From Hawksworthiomyces lignivorus (taxonomy: Eukaryota; Ascomycota; Sordariomycetes; Ophiostomatales; Ophiostomataceae): DNA of 64,000 nucleotides. Below the pieces are notes generated by a model. That model made no database searches, was not told the origin of the DNA, and was given only the letters and a program-made list of their open reading frames with translations. The DNA is taken from positions 806,001 to 870,000 of the forward strand of contig NTMA01000008.1 of assembly GCA_002917075.1 (NCBI GenBank). Reading direction: 5' to 3'. Made by a program: the position numbers and the translations under genes. This document shows positions 45,643 through 55,656 of this stretch, piece after piece. The number at the start of each line of letters is the position of its first letter. Position 1 is the first letter of the stretch.

Positions 45643-47360
45643 CTATAACGGAGGATCGTATAACCAACTCCCCAGTCCTCTGGCAGCCAAATCTTGAAAT
45701 ATTAATGGTTCTATGACGCGAACCCTCTGGTGCGCCCACCACGATGCCGGGCCGGTGAGAACAACACGGGCTGCTCGATAAAACTGATAAAGAATGACTA
45801 GTGTCCTTGAGTCGTTTTGAAGGTGCAAGTCCCGGAAGACTTTGCTGCACAGGACTGGAAATGTAAAGAAGCAGCGTTCAACATCTGGCTGCAGGCGTGC
45901 CCAGCTCTCCGAAGGGGACTGTGCGCTTGTAGAAGATATAGATGCAAGACAGAAGAGAAGCGAAAGCCTCCTGGCAATGCGCCAAAATCCCATATGCTTA
46001 GGGTTTTTGGGTTGTGACGGATACGGTGACGAAGTCGGTCCTGCTTCGATCCCAGCGTCGCCGCTTCCCGCCAGTGGTAAGCTTGCATAACTTTCCTTTG
46101 TGCGAGGGGTTGCTAGGTGACGAACGTCACGTTTTAGGCCCTGGTAGGCCATACATAGAGAGTCAAGCCTTCTTCCCAGGTAGTCGTATTCCGCTGCATT
46201 GTCACCGTCGCCTTGGACATTGGCATCAAGATGACCAGACACATATTGCGTCTCTCCTCGTGTCGTGTTTTGTGGAAAGCTGGTACTGTCCCAAATCTTC
46301 ATGAAGTGGTCAACAAACTTGTGGGGATTATGTCCGTGCTGCCGTATAGCTTCTTCTATGGCAGTTCTTGGGCTGTAGAGGACAGCGGAGAGAAACACGC
46401 TGCCTCTGCCCTCCAGAATCGGAAAGGCTTCTGAAAAGACGCCACGTACTCCAGAACTCAACTTAAAGAGCGGATCTTGCGAGAGACCATATAACTCGTG
46501 GCTTGGAAGTTCTTCCTGGTCTTCAATAAACTCGACATGGCTCCAAGAAATATATTGCATGAGGACCGAAGTTGCCACCAGGGCTTCGCCATTCTGGGTG
46601 GTAACGGGGCCGGACAACTTTTCTCGAAAGAGGGAAGCTGATTTCCCCAAGAGCTTAAGAGCGATGCGACCGTATTGCGGTGCATGAGGCCGTAAGATAG
46701 AAAGATGTGTCGCGGCAAGGCAGAGAATTGTACACATGATGTAAGGTTCCTATGCCAACCCACCTTAGCAAATGCCGCACACTGACAGTTTTTGGGTGCC
46801 AGGGCGAGTCATAGATGAAGAGGGAGGGCTCTGGGCATGCACCGTACCTGGAACGACCATGGTATGACTTGTTGCCACATTTCGGAGAAGGCGAGGCTGC
46901 CCATGATGTCTTGTTGAAAATGAGCAAACAGTTCCAAGTGGAGCAGGTTAATCTTTGTATCATCGGCGACTGGATGACTCGAAGGTTGAGGGGAGGACAC
47001 AGGCAAAGCACTGCTCATGCGCCTCTGTGTTGAAGAGGGAATGCATCTTTCTTTTCTTTTTAAGCAGTTCGAGCAGGGGAAGCGCTCATCACACTGCAGG
47101 TTGGATTTGGGTTGGGATTATCAGCCACTAAATTCTGCAGCTGACAATGCCGGCCATGAAGAATGCGATCGCGGAGTCTGAATGCAACAAACCTTGACCC
47201 GTCGCTGTTTGCAAACAAAGCAGCCCCGGCGGCTTTTATGATGGGGTCGCTTCTTCCCTCTCTGATCAGATGGGGCGGCAGTCTCTGTGGGATTTGCGCC
47301 GTTGACGACGAACAGAAAGCCGCTGTGACGCACACAGCCTGCCTCTCCCGCATTTTCCAT
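45643..47360 (-). CDS. Zn2Cys6 transcription factor, sterol-regulator-like layout (506 aa)
   Basis: Three exons: 47193..47360, 46848..47093, 45643..46749; all phase 0, 1521 nt. The zinc cluster uses Cys 47, 50, 57, 63, 66 and 73 (GCFVCKQRRVKCDERFPCSN then CLKRKERC), again split by an intron after the Lys. Downstream INLLHLELFAHFQQDI, MCTILCLAATHLSILRP, GEALVATSVLMQYISWSHVE and AIEEAIRQHGHN match the architecture of fungal regulators resembling Upc2/sterol uptake control and related proteins. The 46-residue N-terminal lead ends in a basic patch (RGKKRPHHKSRR), a likely nuclear signal. It is divergent from the ene-reductase (937 bp between starts), so co-regulation is plausible. Confidence 0.85.
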
Positions 47361-48297
47361 AGTGAAATGGCCAGGAGGGCATATATGGTCACACTAAAAG
47401 TTAGCCCCAAAACAAGCACAGCTCTCTTCGAATCGCTTGAACCAAATTGCGAGGACGAGCACCTTTCGTTGCCGTTGTTATCAAGGACGAGGGGTGCGTA
47501 TGTCACCATATTTCGGGAACGGCACGTAGCACTGTAGTGACGAATTGGCGTACGGGACACTGTTTCGGGTACGTACAATGATGCCCAATAGGAGAACGAA
47601 GCACGAATCCACATCGTTCGTTTCCTTTGCGGTAATAAACGAAGGCCAAGCCGCACTAATCCGCCGGCACCGCCCTCGTTCCACTTGTAGAAAATAACGA
47701 GGAGCAAGAAAATGTGGTAGTCGACAGCGTAAACGGGTCCTGGGACGCAGTGTCTTTCGTGCATAACCCCCTCGAAACCCACTAGCTCGGCAACGACTAC
47801 TTCTATTTTTTTCTTCAACGTAACGAAAACTCCCATAGAGATAACTGCAGGAATCCACTGGGAAACATTCCTACAATTTCATTTCAAATTCGTCGAAAAT
47901 GATATTGTAACCACTGCTAAGTAAACTACTCTGGGTATGCCCGAAAGGCAGGTCGCTCTAATACGTATCAGACGATATTTATAAAATAGGCGGGAGAGTT
48001 AGTGTGTGCCAAAATAGTGAGGTGCGTGTGTTGCTTCCGGTAATGGGCTCTCCCACCGAAGTGTCACAAGAGCCATTGTATAGCCGGTAACTATTTCTCT
48101 GCGACAGAATTTGTCAGCGGCGCTTTCTTGCTGTTATCTGTGTATTCTCGACATAAATAAGAATATGATATGCCATTGACGTACAATTTAGAGCTCGGAT
48201 ATCTCAAGCATCATTGTAGTTTTTTCTACCGCCGTCTATCTTCACTTACTGGACACAGCGCTTGCTTTTGAACCCAGTGAATCAGCTACTTACCACA
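47361..48297. promoter_or_regulatory. Divergent intergenic, regulator/ene-reductase
   Basis: The 937 bp between divergent starts contains both promoters. Long minus-strand open frames here continue from the regulator exon in other frames without domain content and were not kept. Confidence 0.45.
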
Positions 48298-49665
48298 ATG
48301 GCTCCGTCAAACATTAGTACTCCTGTGCCAGGCATTCCCTACTTCATACCGCAGCACTTGCACTCGCCAGGCACCCCCAAGGAGCCTTCGCCAGAGACGC
48401 CCACCTTGTTCACGCCTCTTCAAATTCGCGGTGTCACTCTCCGCAACCGCGTCGTCGTCGCGCCTATGTGCCAGTATTCTACCGCGCCATCTGGGCCCGA
48501 CATTGGCGCCCTGACGGACTGGCACATTGCGACGCTAGGACACTACGCCATCAAGGGCGCGGCTCTCGTCTTCGTAGAGGCCACTGGTGTGCAGCCCAAC
48601 GGCCGGATCTCTCCGCATTGTCCTGGCCTCTGGGACGATGCACAGATCGCCGGCTTGAAGCGCGTGGCAGACTTTTTGCGGTCCCAGGGTGCCGTGGCTG
48701 GCATCCAGTTGGCGCACGCGGGCCGCAAGAGCAGCACCGCTGTTCCTTGGTTGTCTACCGTCGCTGGCACGAAGTCGAAGCGCGCCGACACCGATATCGG
48801 TGGCTGGCCGGACGATGTGAAAGGGCCGTCTGGCGGCAACGACCAAGCCTTTGACGGGCCGTTCGACCCTGAGAAGAGCCGCTTCTGGCCGCCAAAAGCG
48901 CTCACAATTGAAGAAATCAAAGAGATCGTGCGGGATTTCGCCAAAGCGGCGGAGAGAAGCGTGAAAGCCGGTGTGGAGGTGATTGAGATTCACGCCGCGC
49001 ACGGCTATCTTCTCCACCAATTTCTGTCTCCGCTCACCAACCGACGGACAGATGAATATGGTGGCAGCTTTGAAAATAGGACCCGGCTTCTGTTTGAAAT
49101 CATCGAGGCAATCCGCAGCAAAGTGCCGGCGACCTTGCCCCTCTTTGTGCGTATATCAGCTTCTGATTTTGTGGACGGCATCGAGATCGCCAAGGAGCTT
49201 GGCTCATGGGACGTGGAGTCGACGATCCGAGTGGCCAAGCAGCTCGCCGGCCTGGGCGTCGATCTGCTGGACGTCAGTAGCGGCAGCAACCATTATGCCC
49301 AGAACTTCGACGGCATGAATACAAAGGGTGTTCATGTTCAGATTGCTGGTCAGATCCGGGACGCCGTGCACGCCGACGGCTCAAAGCTTCTCATTGGTGT
49401 TGCCGGTTTAATCAAAGAAGCCGAGGAGGCAAAAAATGTTGTCCAGCAGAACAGCACCATCGCCCAGCAGGATCTTATCTCTGAAGAAGCAAAGAAAGCA
49501 AAGGAGCTGACAGACGCCAAGGACGGCAAGGAACCCAGAGCAGACCTAGTCTTCATAGGCAGGCAGTTCCTCCGCGAGCCAGACTGGGTGCTGCGCGCTG
49601 CGTGGAAGTTAGGCGTGGATGTTTGGTGGCCAAATCAGTTCTTGAGAGTTAGCTACTCAACATAA
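48298..49665 (+). CDS. Class III old yellow enzyme, NADPH dehydrogenase (455 aa)
   Basis: Intron-free, starting at MAPSNISTPVPG (the longer frame begins only at TTG). Order of motifs: LFTPLQIRGVTLRNRVVVAP, then MCQYS with a Cys near the flavin (residue 58) as in YqjM-type enzymes, IQLAHAGRKSS, EVIEIHAAHGYLLHQFLSPL with the catalytic His pair at about 232 and 235, TNRRTDEYGGSFENRTRLLF, LFVRISASDF and a C-terminal LVFIGRQFLREPDWVLRAA. The FMN-dependent enzyme reduces activated C=C bonds with NAD(P)H. It is longer than bacterial YqjM (about 340 aa) through an N-terminal extension, an insert in the middle (KRADTDIGGWPDDVKGPSGG) and a Lys/Glu-rich loop near 390-420. The coding sequence is noticeably more GC-rich than its flanks. 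Confidence 0.92.
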   Translation: MAPSNISTPVPGIPYFIPQHLHSPGTPKEPSPETPTLFTPLQIRGVTLRNRVVVAPMCQYSTAPSGPDIGALTDWHIATLGHYAIKGAALVFVEATGVQPNGRISPHCPGLWDDAQIAGLKRVADFLRSQGAVAGIQLAHAGRKSSTAVPWLSTVAGTKSKRADTDIGGWPDDVKGPSGGNDQAFDGPFDPEKSRFWPPKALTIEEIKEIVRDFAKAAERSVKAGVEVIEIHAAHGYLLHQFLSPLTNRRTDEYGGSFENRTRLLFEIIEAIRSKVPATLPLFVRISASDFVDGIEIAKELGSWDVESTIRVAKQLAGLGVDLLDVSSGSNHYAQNFDGMNTKGVHVQIAGQIRDAVHADGSKLLIGVAGLIKEAEEAKNVVQQNSTIAQQDLISEEAKKAKELTDAKDGKEPRADLVFIGRQFLREPDWVLRAAWKLGVDVWWPNQFLRVSYST

Positions 49666-50415
49666 GCCAACTACTTGTCTTCAGATTTCAACCTCTTTGA
49701 CGATATAATTTAATATCTCTCTTTTACACTTTTAGTTTCTTTCCCCTTTTTATTTTCTCTTCTGCTCCTCCACAGTTCTTACATACTTTTGACAGTCTGT
49801 CTCTGCTACCTCATCTTCTTCATCGTTCGGTTATAAATCTCCATGCTACCTGTTACCACAATTGAAAATGTTTGACCATGGTTGGGAAATTTTCTAACAA
49901 TCGATACTTTCGCTAACAGATTGAGAAAATATCCTTAGATTCTTTAAGATTATCATAAAGCTTATCTAGACCTCATAATTATTAAAGGTTCGTATACGGG
50001 GAAATAAAACCTAGATAGACTGAGCTAGGTTTTAAAATAAGGAGCTAACAAGACTGAAATTAAGTCAACTGAATTAATGTCAAAAACACGTCTGCAAACG
50101 AAAATCAAGGCAGATTGTATCATTTTGTGGAATAGGTCGAATTGATTCTAGATTTATTGAGATATTATGCTACTCGTCTCTATAGGCAAACATATAATTT
50201 ATTGAAATAAATTTCTAATATCTCTCCTCTACTGAAGATTTTTTTTTTTTTATTTCTTCACACCTTTATTCTGTTTCCTAGCATACTTTTCACCTCCTAC
50301 GGCTCAACGTAAAACCGATAAATACCCCTAGAAAAATTGAAGATGAATAAGTAATAACCACTTAATAGCGTTTTTGTAATTCCCTCTTAATGAACATATC
50401 GCTGAGTTTTAGCCA
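49666..50415. other. AT-rich intergenic between convergent genes
   Basis: A pyrimidine-rich tract follows the ene-reductase stop, then strongly AT-rich sequence with a 9-bp inverted repeat and a T-run (50239-50250). No coding signal. Confidence 0.5.
50006..50033. repeat. 9-bp inverted repeat hairpin
   Basis: AAAACCTAG and CTAGGTTTT are perfect inverted arms around a 10-nt loop, in the AT-rich spacer between two convergent genes. Confidence 0.6.
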
Positions 50416-53400
50416 TTATCTTCTAGTGAGCAACTGCACCACGGCCCCATGCTCCTTCAAACTAGCATGTTTGAGTGCTGTGTAGCCATCATTGTCTTTT
50501 GCTTTGATGGCAGCACCTTTCTCAATAAGCAGCCGTGCTACGGCCTCGTGTCCGTTCGCAGCAGCACACATTAGCGCTGTAAGGCCATCTTTGTTTTTTG
50601 CTTCGACGGCAGCACCTTTCTCAATAAGTAGTCGTGTTACGGCCTCGTGTCCGTTCGCAGCAGCGCATATAAGCGCTGTAAGGCCATCTTTGTTTTTTGC
50701 TTTGACGGCAGCACCTTTCTCAATAAGCAGTCGTACTACGGCCTCATCTCCGTCCGCAGCAGCGCATATAAGCGTTGTAGAGCCTTTGTTGTTTTTGACT
50801 TCGATGATGGCACCTTTCTCAATAAGTAGTCGTGTTACGGCCTCGTGTCCGTTCGCAGCAGCACACATTAGCGCTGTAAGGCCATCTTTGTTTTTTGCTT
50901 CGACGGCAGCACCTTTCTCAATAAGCAGCCGTGCTACGACCTCGTGTCCCTCCATAGCAGCGCACATAAGCGCTGTAAGGCCATCTTTGATTTTTGCTTC
51001 GACGGCAGCACCTTTCTCAATAAGTAGTCGTGTTACGGCCTCGTGTCCGTTCACAGTAGCGTATATAAGCGTTGTAGAGCCATCTTTATTTTTTGCTTCG
51101 ACGGCAGCACCTTTCTCAATAAGCAGCCGTACTACGGCCTCATGTCCGTTCGCAGCAGCATACATAAGCGCTATAAGGCCATCTTTATTTTTTGTTTCGA
51201 CGGCAGCGCCTTTCTCAATAAGCAGCCGTGCTACGGCCTCGTGCCCTTTTATAGCAGCCCGCATGAGCGCTGTAAAACTATAGTTGTCTTTTGTTTCGAT
51301 GGTAGCACCTTTCTCAATAAGTAGTCGTGTTACGGCCTCGTGTCCGTTCGCAGCAGCGTACATGAGCGCTGTAGCGCTATTGTTGTCTTTTGCTTCGATG
51401 GCAGCACCCTTTCCGATGAGCAATCGCACTATGGTAGCGTGCCCTTTCATTGCAGCCTGCAAGAATAGCTTGTTGCCATTTTCATTGAGCAGTTGTGGGC
51501 TTGCAGGATCATTGTTTATTACACCCTCGAAATCGTAGCTCAATTTGCCTTCAAGTGATTGCGTAATGAGAGTCGTCTCCAACCAATTGCCGGAGCCATG
51601 TTTTATTCCGCTCTCATCTAGTTGCACTTGAATTTTAGATATTCGCTCTGATAATTCTTCTTGTCGTTTCTGGGCCTTTTGGAGTATCTTTGCGATTTGA
51701 TCCATATCCCGGTCTTCTGTCTCCAACTCGTTCATTAGTAGTCTTTGTTCCTCTTTCAATTTTGTCAACTTCTCGTTCACTACTGCTAAATGCCGCCTCT
51801 TAGCATTTAAGGCAGTCTTCTTCTTGTTTCTATGTTCGGTCAACTCTTCCACCTCTAGACGGATGTCGTCTTCTTGTTGCAGTATCTCAACGAACTCGAG
51901 TCTCTGGTTTACCTGTCGCAACTCCCAGTCTGCATCTACGGTTATCGTTTGTGCGGTGGATGCTTGCACTAACCTAACGACGAATATTGTATCCTGTCCG
52001 GAACGATCTTCTTCTACAATCACCTTCACACAAAAGTTACCATTGCTAGCAATATCCTTTCCAAATGCCTCTGGCCTCAGGTAAACGAGCTTCTGTGACA
52101 AGTCCCGACATGTAGTTTCTCTAGATGATGCAAAGACGTGGCATCGTCCTTGAAACTGCAATTCTGTCATATAGAACTCAAGCACCGCTAGAATGTCTTG
52201 TGATCCTTCATCCTGCGCACGGAATCGAATAAAATATCGTCGGGTGATACATTCATCAAGGTCAGCTGCTTTGGCAATCAGTGCTCGCCCCTTCTCCCAA
52301 ATAACTGAGGGATATATCTCATCCAGCCTCAGGTTGATTTTCAGGTATCCATCTATACGGATCCAGTACCGCCGGCCTGAGGCTGCATGTGTCTTTTTCT
52401 GACGCTCCATCCGAATTCGGATGGCAATATCCAAGCCCGCTACCACAGGTTTGGGCAGTAAAACGGGATAATATCCCTGGGGTCTTAGATACTCATTGTC
52501 TAGAACGTCATGCCTAGTTTTACGGAGGGGAACTCCGATAACTTGTTGTACATTTGGACCACAATTGAGTAAGCCATATATCTCTCCAGCGGCGATGGTA
52601 TGCAAAGGAAGATGCACCTGGAGACGGCCGCCAAATACTTCGAATGCATTGATCACCATAGAGTCTTTTTTGTTGAGAACGACGTGTCCGCACCACGCAA
52701 AGTCAGACGGAGCGGTGGCCAATATCCCAGCAGAAAGGATATCAGCTGAGTTGGGTGTAGATTTTACAGCGCCAAAGCCCCATGCCAAGATAGAATGGTC
52801 ACTGGTGTTCTTCATTATCTCTTGCTGCAGTCGAATGAAAGCTCTTTTGCCGCCTTCGCCGTAGATCATCGACATCGTTACATCGAATATTCCCAGCAGA
52901 CAATACGCAATGTCTTCTTCTCTTGTAGTTTCTCGCTTTGCGGCCCAGGACATGCGCTGCGCTACGCTAGCACTGCGTAAATCCTCCCATCCGAGAAGAA
53001 ATTTTACAGGGATGCCCGTGATAGTCTCGACCTCGTGCGATATTTCCTCTCTTACTCCAATGGATTTCCAAGTTTGGTCGTAAAAATGCAGCCGCTGTGG
53101 CGCCAGAAGCTCCTGCAAAGTCCATCCTCGTCGCCACCAACGACTGGAGGAGAACTTAGATCCCGCATTAGATGCCGGATCCAAATACTTGTCGCCGGAA
53201 GGAACGTCTGAAAGATAAGCGTAGCAGATCGAAGCGTTTTGGTACCATCGAAACATTGAGTTGATTGCCTCACTAAGTTCCACGGCGTTGGTTTTATCAA
53301 TACAGCACGTATCAATCCAAGCATATCTTAGGCCGTCTCTTTGAGCTTGTTCGCAGCATCTTTCGAACTTGAACTTCCCGGCTTTGTCAAGTTTTCCGCT

Positions 53401-53526
53401 CTGGATATCGCCGAATAATAGCTCTTCTTCGTCTGTTCCCCATGTATGAGACAATATAGCGTAGGGGGGGACTTGTTTAAAAGCGAAGTTCTCCAGTTTT
53501 CGCGTATCTACGTTGATGAAACGCAT
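50416..53526 (-). CDS. HET/coiled-coil/ankyrin-repeat protein (1036 aa)
   Basis: One uninterrupted 1037-codon frame starting at MRFINVDTRKLENFAF; 20 further upstream codons begin only with TTG. The HET domain is clear: PYAILSHTWGTDEEELLFGD (residues 21-40), GLRYAWIDTCCIDK (65-78), SEAINSMFRWYQNASICYAY, RGWTLQELLAPQRLHFYD (133-150) and EEDIAYCLLGIFDVTMSMIY. Residues about 560-660 are Glu/Lys/Leu-rich and probably a coiled coil. From about 672 to the end are 11 ankyrin repeats of 33 residues with consensus GLTALMCAAANGHEAV then RLLIEKGAAVEAKNKD. HET-N-terminal proteins with repeat C-termini act in incompatibility and non-self recognition, the repeats being the sensing part. The repeats are highly alike, which points to recent duplication or conversion. 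Confidence 0.9.
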   Translation of the reverse strand: MRFINVDTRKLENFAFKQVPPYAILSHTWGTDEEELLFGDIQSGKLDKAGKFKFERCCEQAQRDGLRYAWIDTCCIDKTNAVELSEAINSMFRWYQNASICYAYLSDVPSGDKYLDPASNAGSKFSSSRWWRRGWTLQELLAPQRLHFYDQTWKSIGVREEISHEVETITGIPVKFLLGWEDLRSASVAQRMSWAAKRETTREEDIAYCLLGIFDVTMSMIYGEGGKRAFIRLQQEIMKNTSDHSILAWGFGAVKSTPNSADILSAGILATAPSDFAWCGHVVLNKKDSMVINAFEVFGGRLQVHLPLHTIAAGEIYGLLNCGPNVQQVIGVPLRKTRHDVLDNEYLRPQGYYPVLLPKPVVAGLDIAIRIRMERQKKTHAASGRRYWIRIDGYLKINLRLDEIYPSVIWEKGRALIAKAADLDECITRRYFIRFRAQDEGSQDILAVLEFYMTELQFQGRCHVFASSRETTCRDLSQKLVYLRPEAFGKDIASNGNFCVKVIVEEDRSGQDTIFVVRLVQASTAQTITVDADWELRQVNQRLEFVEILQQEDDIRLEVEELTEHRNKKKTALNAKRRHLAVVNEKLTKLKEEQRLLMNELETEDRDMDQIAKILQKAQKRQEELSERISKIQVQLDESGIKHGSGNWLETTLITQSLEGKLSYDFEGVINNDPASPQLLNENGNKLFLQAAMKGHATIVRLLIGKGAAIEAKDNNSATALMYAAANGHEAVTRLLIEKGATIETKDNYSFTALMRAAIKGHEAVARLLIEKGAAVETKNKDGLIALMYAAANGHEAVVRLLIEKGAAVEAKNKDGSTTLIYATVNGHEAVTRLLIEKGAAVEAKIKDGLTALMCAAMEGHEVVARLLIEKGAAVEAKNKDGLTALMCAAANGHEAVTRLLIEKGAIIEVKNNKGSTTLICAAADGDEAVVRLLIEKGAAVKAKNKDGLTALICAAANGHEAVTRLLIEKGAAVEAKNKDGLTALMCAAANGHEAVARLLIEKGAAIKAKDNDGYTALKHASLKEHGAVVQLLTRR
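50419..51390 (-). repeat. Tandem 99-bp ankyrin-coding repeats
   Basis: About ten head-to-tail 99-bp units, many differing by only a few bases and sharing long exact blocks on the plus strand (CAGCACCTTTCTCAATAAG recurs in nearly every unit). They encode the ankyrin repeats of the HET protein. Differences concentrate at a few codons, such as the one just before the Arg-Leu-Leu-Ile block. Confidence 0.9.
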
Positions 53527-54758
53527 TGGATAGTATGATGAGAGGCGACAATTTCGGAGAGAGATTATTGGAGGACTCAGAAACAACTCGTCGTGACGTA
53601 AGTTCGAATGAAGTCTACTCGTTGATAGTGGGGTGCCACGGCTCTAGGATCTTGAGTCGGGCTTTGGGAAGGCTTAACGTATGCGCCAGGGCTACTTTTG
53701 AACATCGAATTGCCTCACACCCGGGATATATACCCGACGATGTATGGAATAGAGTTGGCTGTCGCTGGAGAAACAAGCACTGGTGTCTGCAGTACGTAGT
53801 AGATTGAGGTTCGGAGCAATTTGCGTGAGGTTCCGTAGCATCGGGCGAGCCAGTTGTGATGGGCTGAAAGGCGAGGTGTTTGTTTTTTGCCAAGGATGTC
53901 TGGACCAGAGCCGCAAGGCAAATTCGCCCTGCGGTCGATCTATTGGTTCAGTTTTTTCTCCTTTTATTTTGATTCGCCGATTGTTTTCGGGGCTTTGACT
54001 GGTTAACACCTCACTTGATTCAGCTGCCTGCTGCTGACTTCGCTGTGTGCACTGCCACAGTCGGCGGAGGGTATTGCGCTTTGATTCAAATAAACGTGGT
54101 GGTAGTTTAGATTTGGACTGCTGTGTTTCCTGTTCAGCAGCTCGCATTTTTGCGTATGTATAGTAGAGAGTACCGTGACAAATTTTGTCAGCTCACTGTA
54201 CGAGTACTCCTCAGCTGCCTTAGGGCGAAAGTTACCAAAAAACAGTACCACCTATCACTAAATGCGGTAGCTGTGACAGCGCCTTCCCGATTTGATCTGA
54301 ATTTGATTTTTGTATGCCAGCTGTGATATCTGGTAGTGATTTTTACGTCTATTACCTAGAGTCAAATCGAGTTGATATACACCAAGTCTCTTTACTATTA
54401 CTTTCTCTATTCAGCCATTGCAGTCTTACAGGGTCGGTACTTAACAACTATTTCTTATAATTGCTAACCTAGACCGCATCAGCATCCATCAGTACTCTCT
54501 AGAGGCGGATGGCGAGAGCTCTAGACATGAAGCATAGGACAGCCCAATACCATAAAATGAACTACATCCATACACTCTGTTATGTAAAACTAAAGATCTC
54601 ATTGCAATTTTTCAAGAAATGAGCTGCTGATAGTGATTCTGTGTAAATATGTTATGAGAAGAGTTTGATTTTTAACAAAATCGCGCAGTTGAATCAAAAG
54701 GCGACTTTCATAGCTCTACCAGAACCTTATACATCTATACATACCGCATACACTTGCA
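53527..54758. other. Intergenic, small unassigned ORF
   Basis: Upstream of the HET/ankyrin gene. A minus-strand ATG ORF from 54147 (MRAAEQETQQSKSKLPPRLF, Gln/Ser-rich) runs to 53692; it has no domain, may be chance or a short exon, and is left unannotated. Confidence 0.4.
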
Positions 54759-55656
54759 TTAACAGAGGAGTCTGTTTACGAGAAGGTTTTTTTCGACAAT
54801 TTCGTCTTTTCTTGTTTCAAGTTCCGTCATGTCCCACTGCACGCTCACGTAACGAGAAGATACCCACGGTCGCCTCTCGGCGCTCAGCCACACGATGGTG
54901 TTGCTGACCAACTCGGCTGTGTCTGTGAGTAACCCATGCAACTTTTCAGGAAGTGATAAACTCATATCCGAGATGACTCCACCGGGATGCACAGAAACAG
55001 CGATAAGGCCTTTGTCCGCATACTCCTGAGCCAGGAATTCGGTAAAGCGGCACACGGCCAGCTTGGACGTGTTGTACGCGCTCATGCCAAGGATCACCTG
55101 GACGCCTCCAATGCTTGTGAGGTTCACGATTGTGCGCAAGCTGTCCTGCGTCTCGAGCAGCAACGGCAAGAGCGCACGGCTCACGAGGTAAACGCCCTTG
55201 AGGTTGATCTCAAAGGACCGCCACCAGTCGGTCGGGTCGCTCTCGTGCACGAGCGCGTTCGGCTCCAGCACGGCAGCGTTGTTGACCACAATGTCCAGAC
55301 GTCCAAACTCTGCGGCGGTCTTCTTGGCCGCCTCTTCTGCCGACGCCGGCTGTGCTACGTCTAGCGTAAGCGGCAAAATTTTGGGTTCGGCCTTGCCTGC
55401 AGCCGCCGCCGCCGCCTTCACCGCGGCAATGGTGGCATCCATGCTGCCTCGCGCTGCGAGGCGATATATGACACCCCAGCTTGGGCATACGACACCGCGA
55501 TACCACGGCCAATTCCACGGGAGGCACCAGAGATGAAGACGGCCTTTCCAGCCAGGTTGGCGTGCTTGGGGCTGATCGCATCATAAGTGTCATGGTGGCT
55601 ATGTGCTGTCACCGTAACACCTGCTCAGCGAATACAAAATCAATCTCATTGCTCAT
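54759..55656 (-). pseudogene. Short-chain dehydrogenase with apparent frameshift
   Basis: Two overlapping frames make one classical SDR. Frame one holds HANLAGKAVFISGASRGIGR (TGxxxGxG-type cofactor motif) and GIAVSYAQAGVSYIA; frame two resumes with LAARGSMDATIAAVK and carries RLDIVVNNAAVLEPNAL, INLKGVYLVSRALLPLL, the Ser in IVNLTSIGG, the YxxxK in SAYNTSKLAV and SVHPGGVISDM. The switch lies near 55460-55462, where one base seems missing (the expected reading is SYIALAARG). There is no room for an intron there. No in-frame ATG directly precedes frame one; a start at 55656 needs a 56-nt intron with weak sites. Either a sequencing or assembly error or a young pseudogene; without the shift it would be an NAD(P)-dependent SDR. 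Confidence 0.75.

Noticed and set aside
47060..47836. 258-codon minus-strand open frame
   Set aside because: It overlaps the zinc-cluster exon in another frame, begins at a non-family start, and shows no domain; the in-frame zinc cluster uses a different frame.
48468..49318. Several ORFs overlapping the ene-reductase in other frames
   Set aside because: They reflect the high GC content of the coding region; only one frame carries the flavoprotein motifs.
50492..51283. 263-codon plus-strand ORF antisense to the ankyrin repeats
   Set aside because: It is a mirror of the 99-bp repeats; the repeat unit happens to be open on the other strand, and the product has no fold signature.
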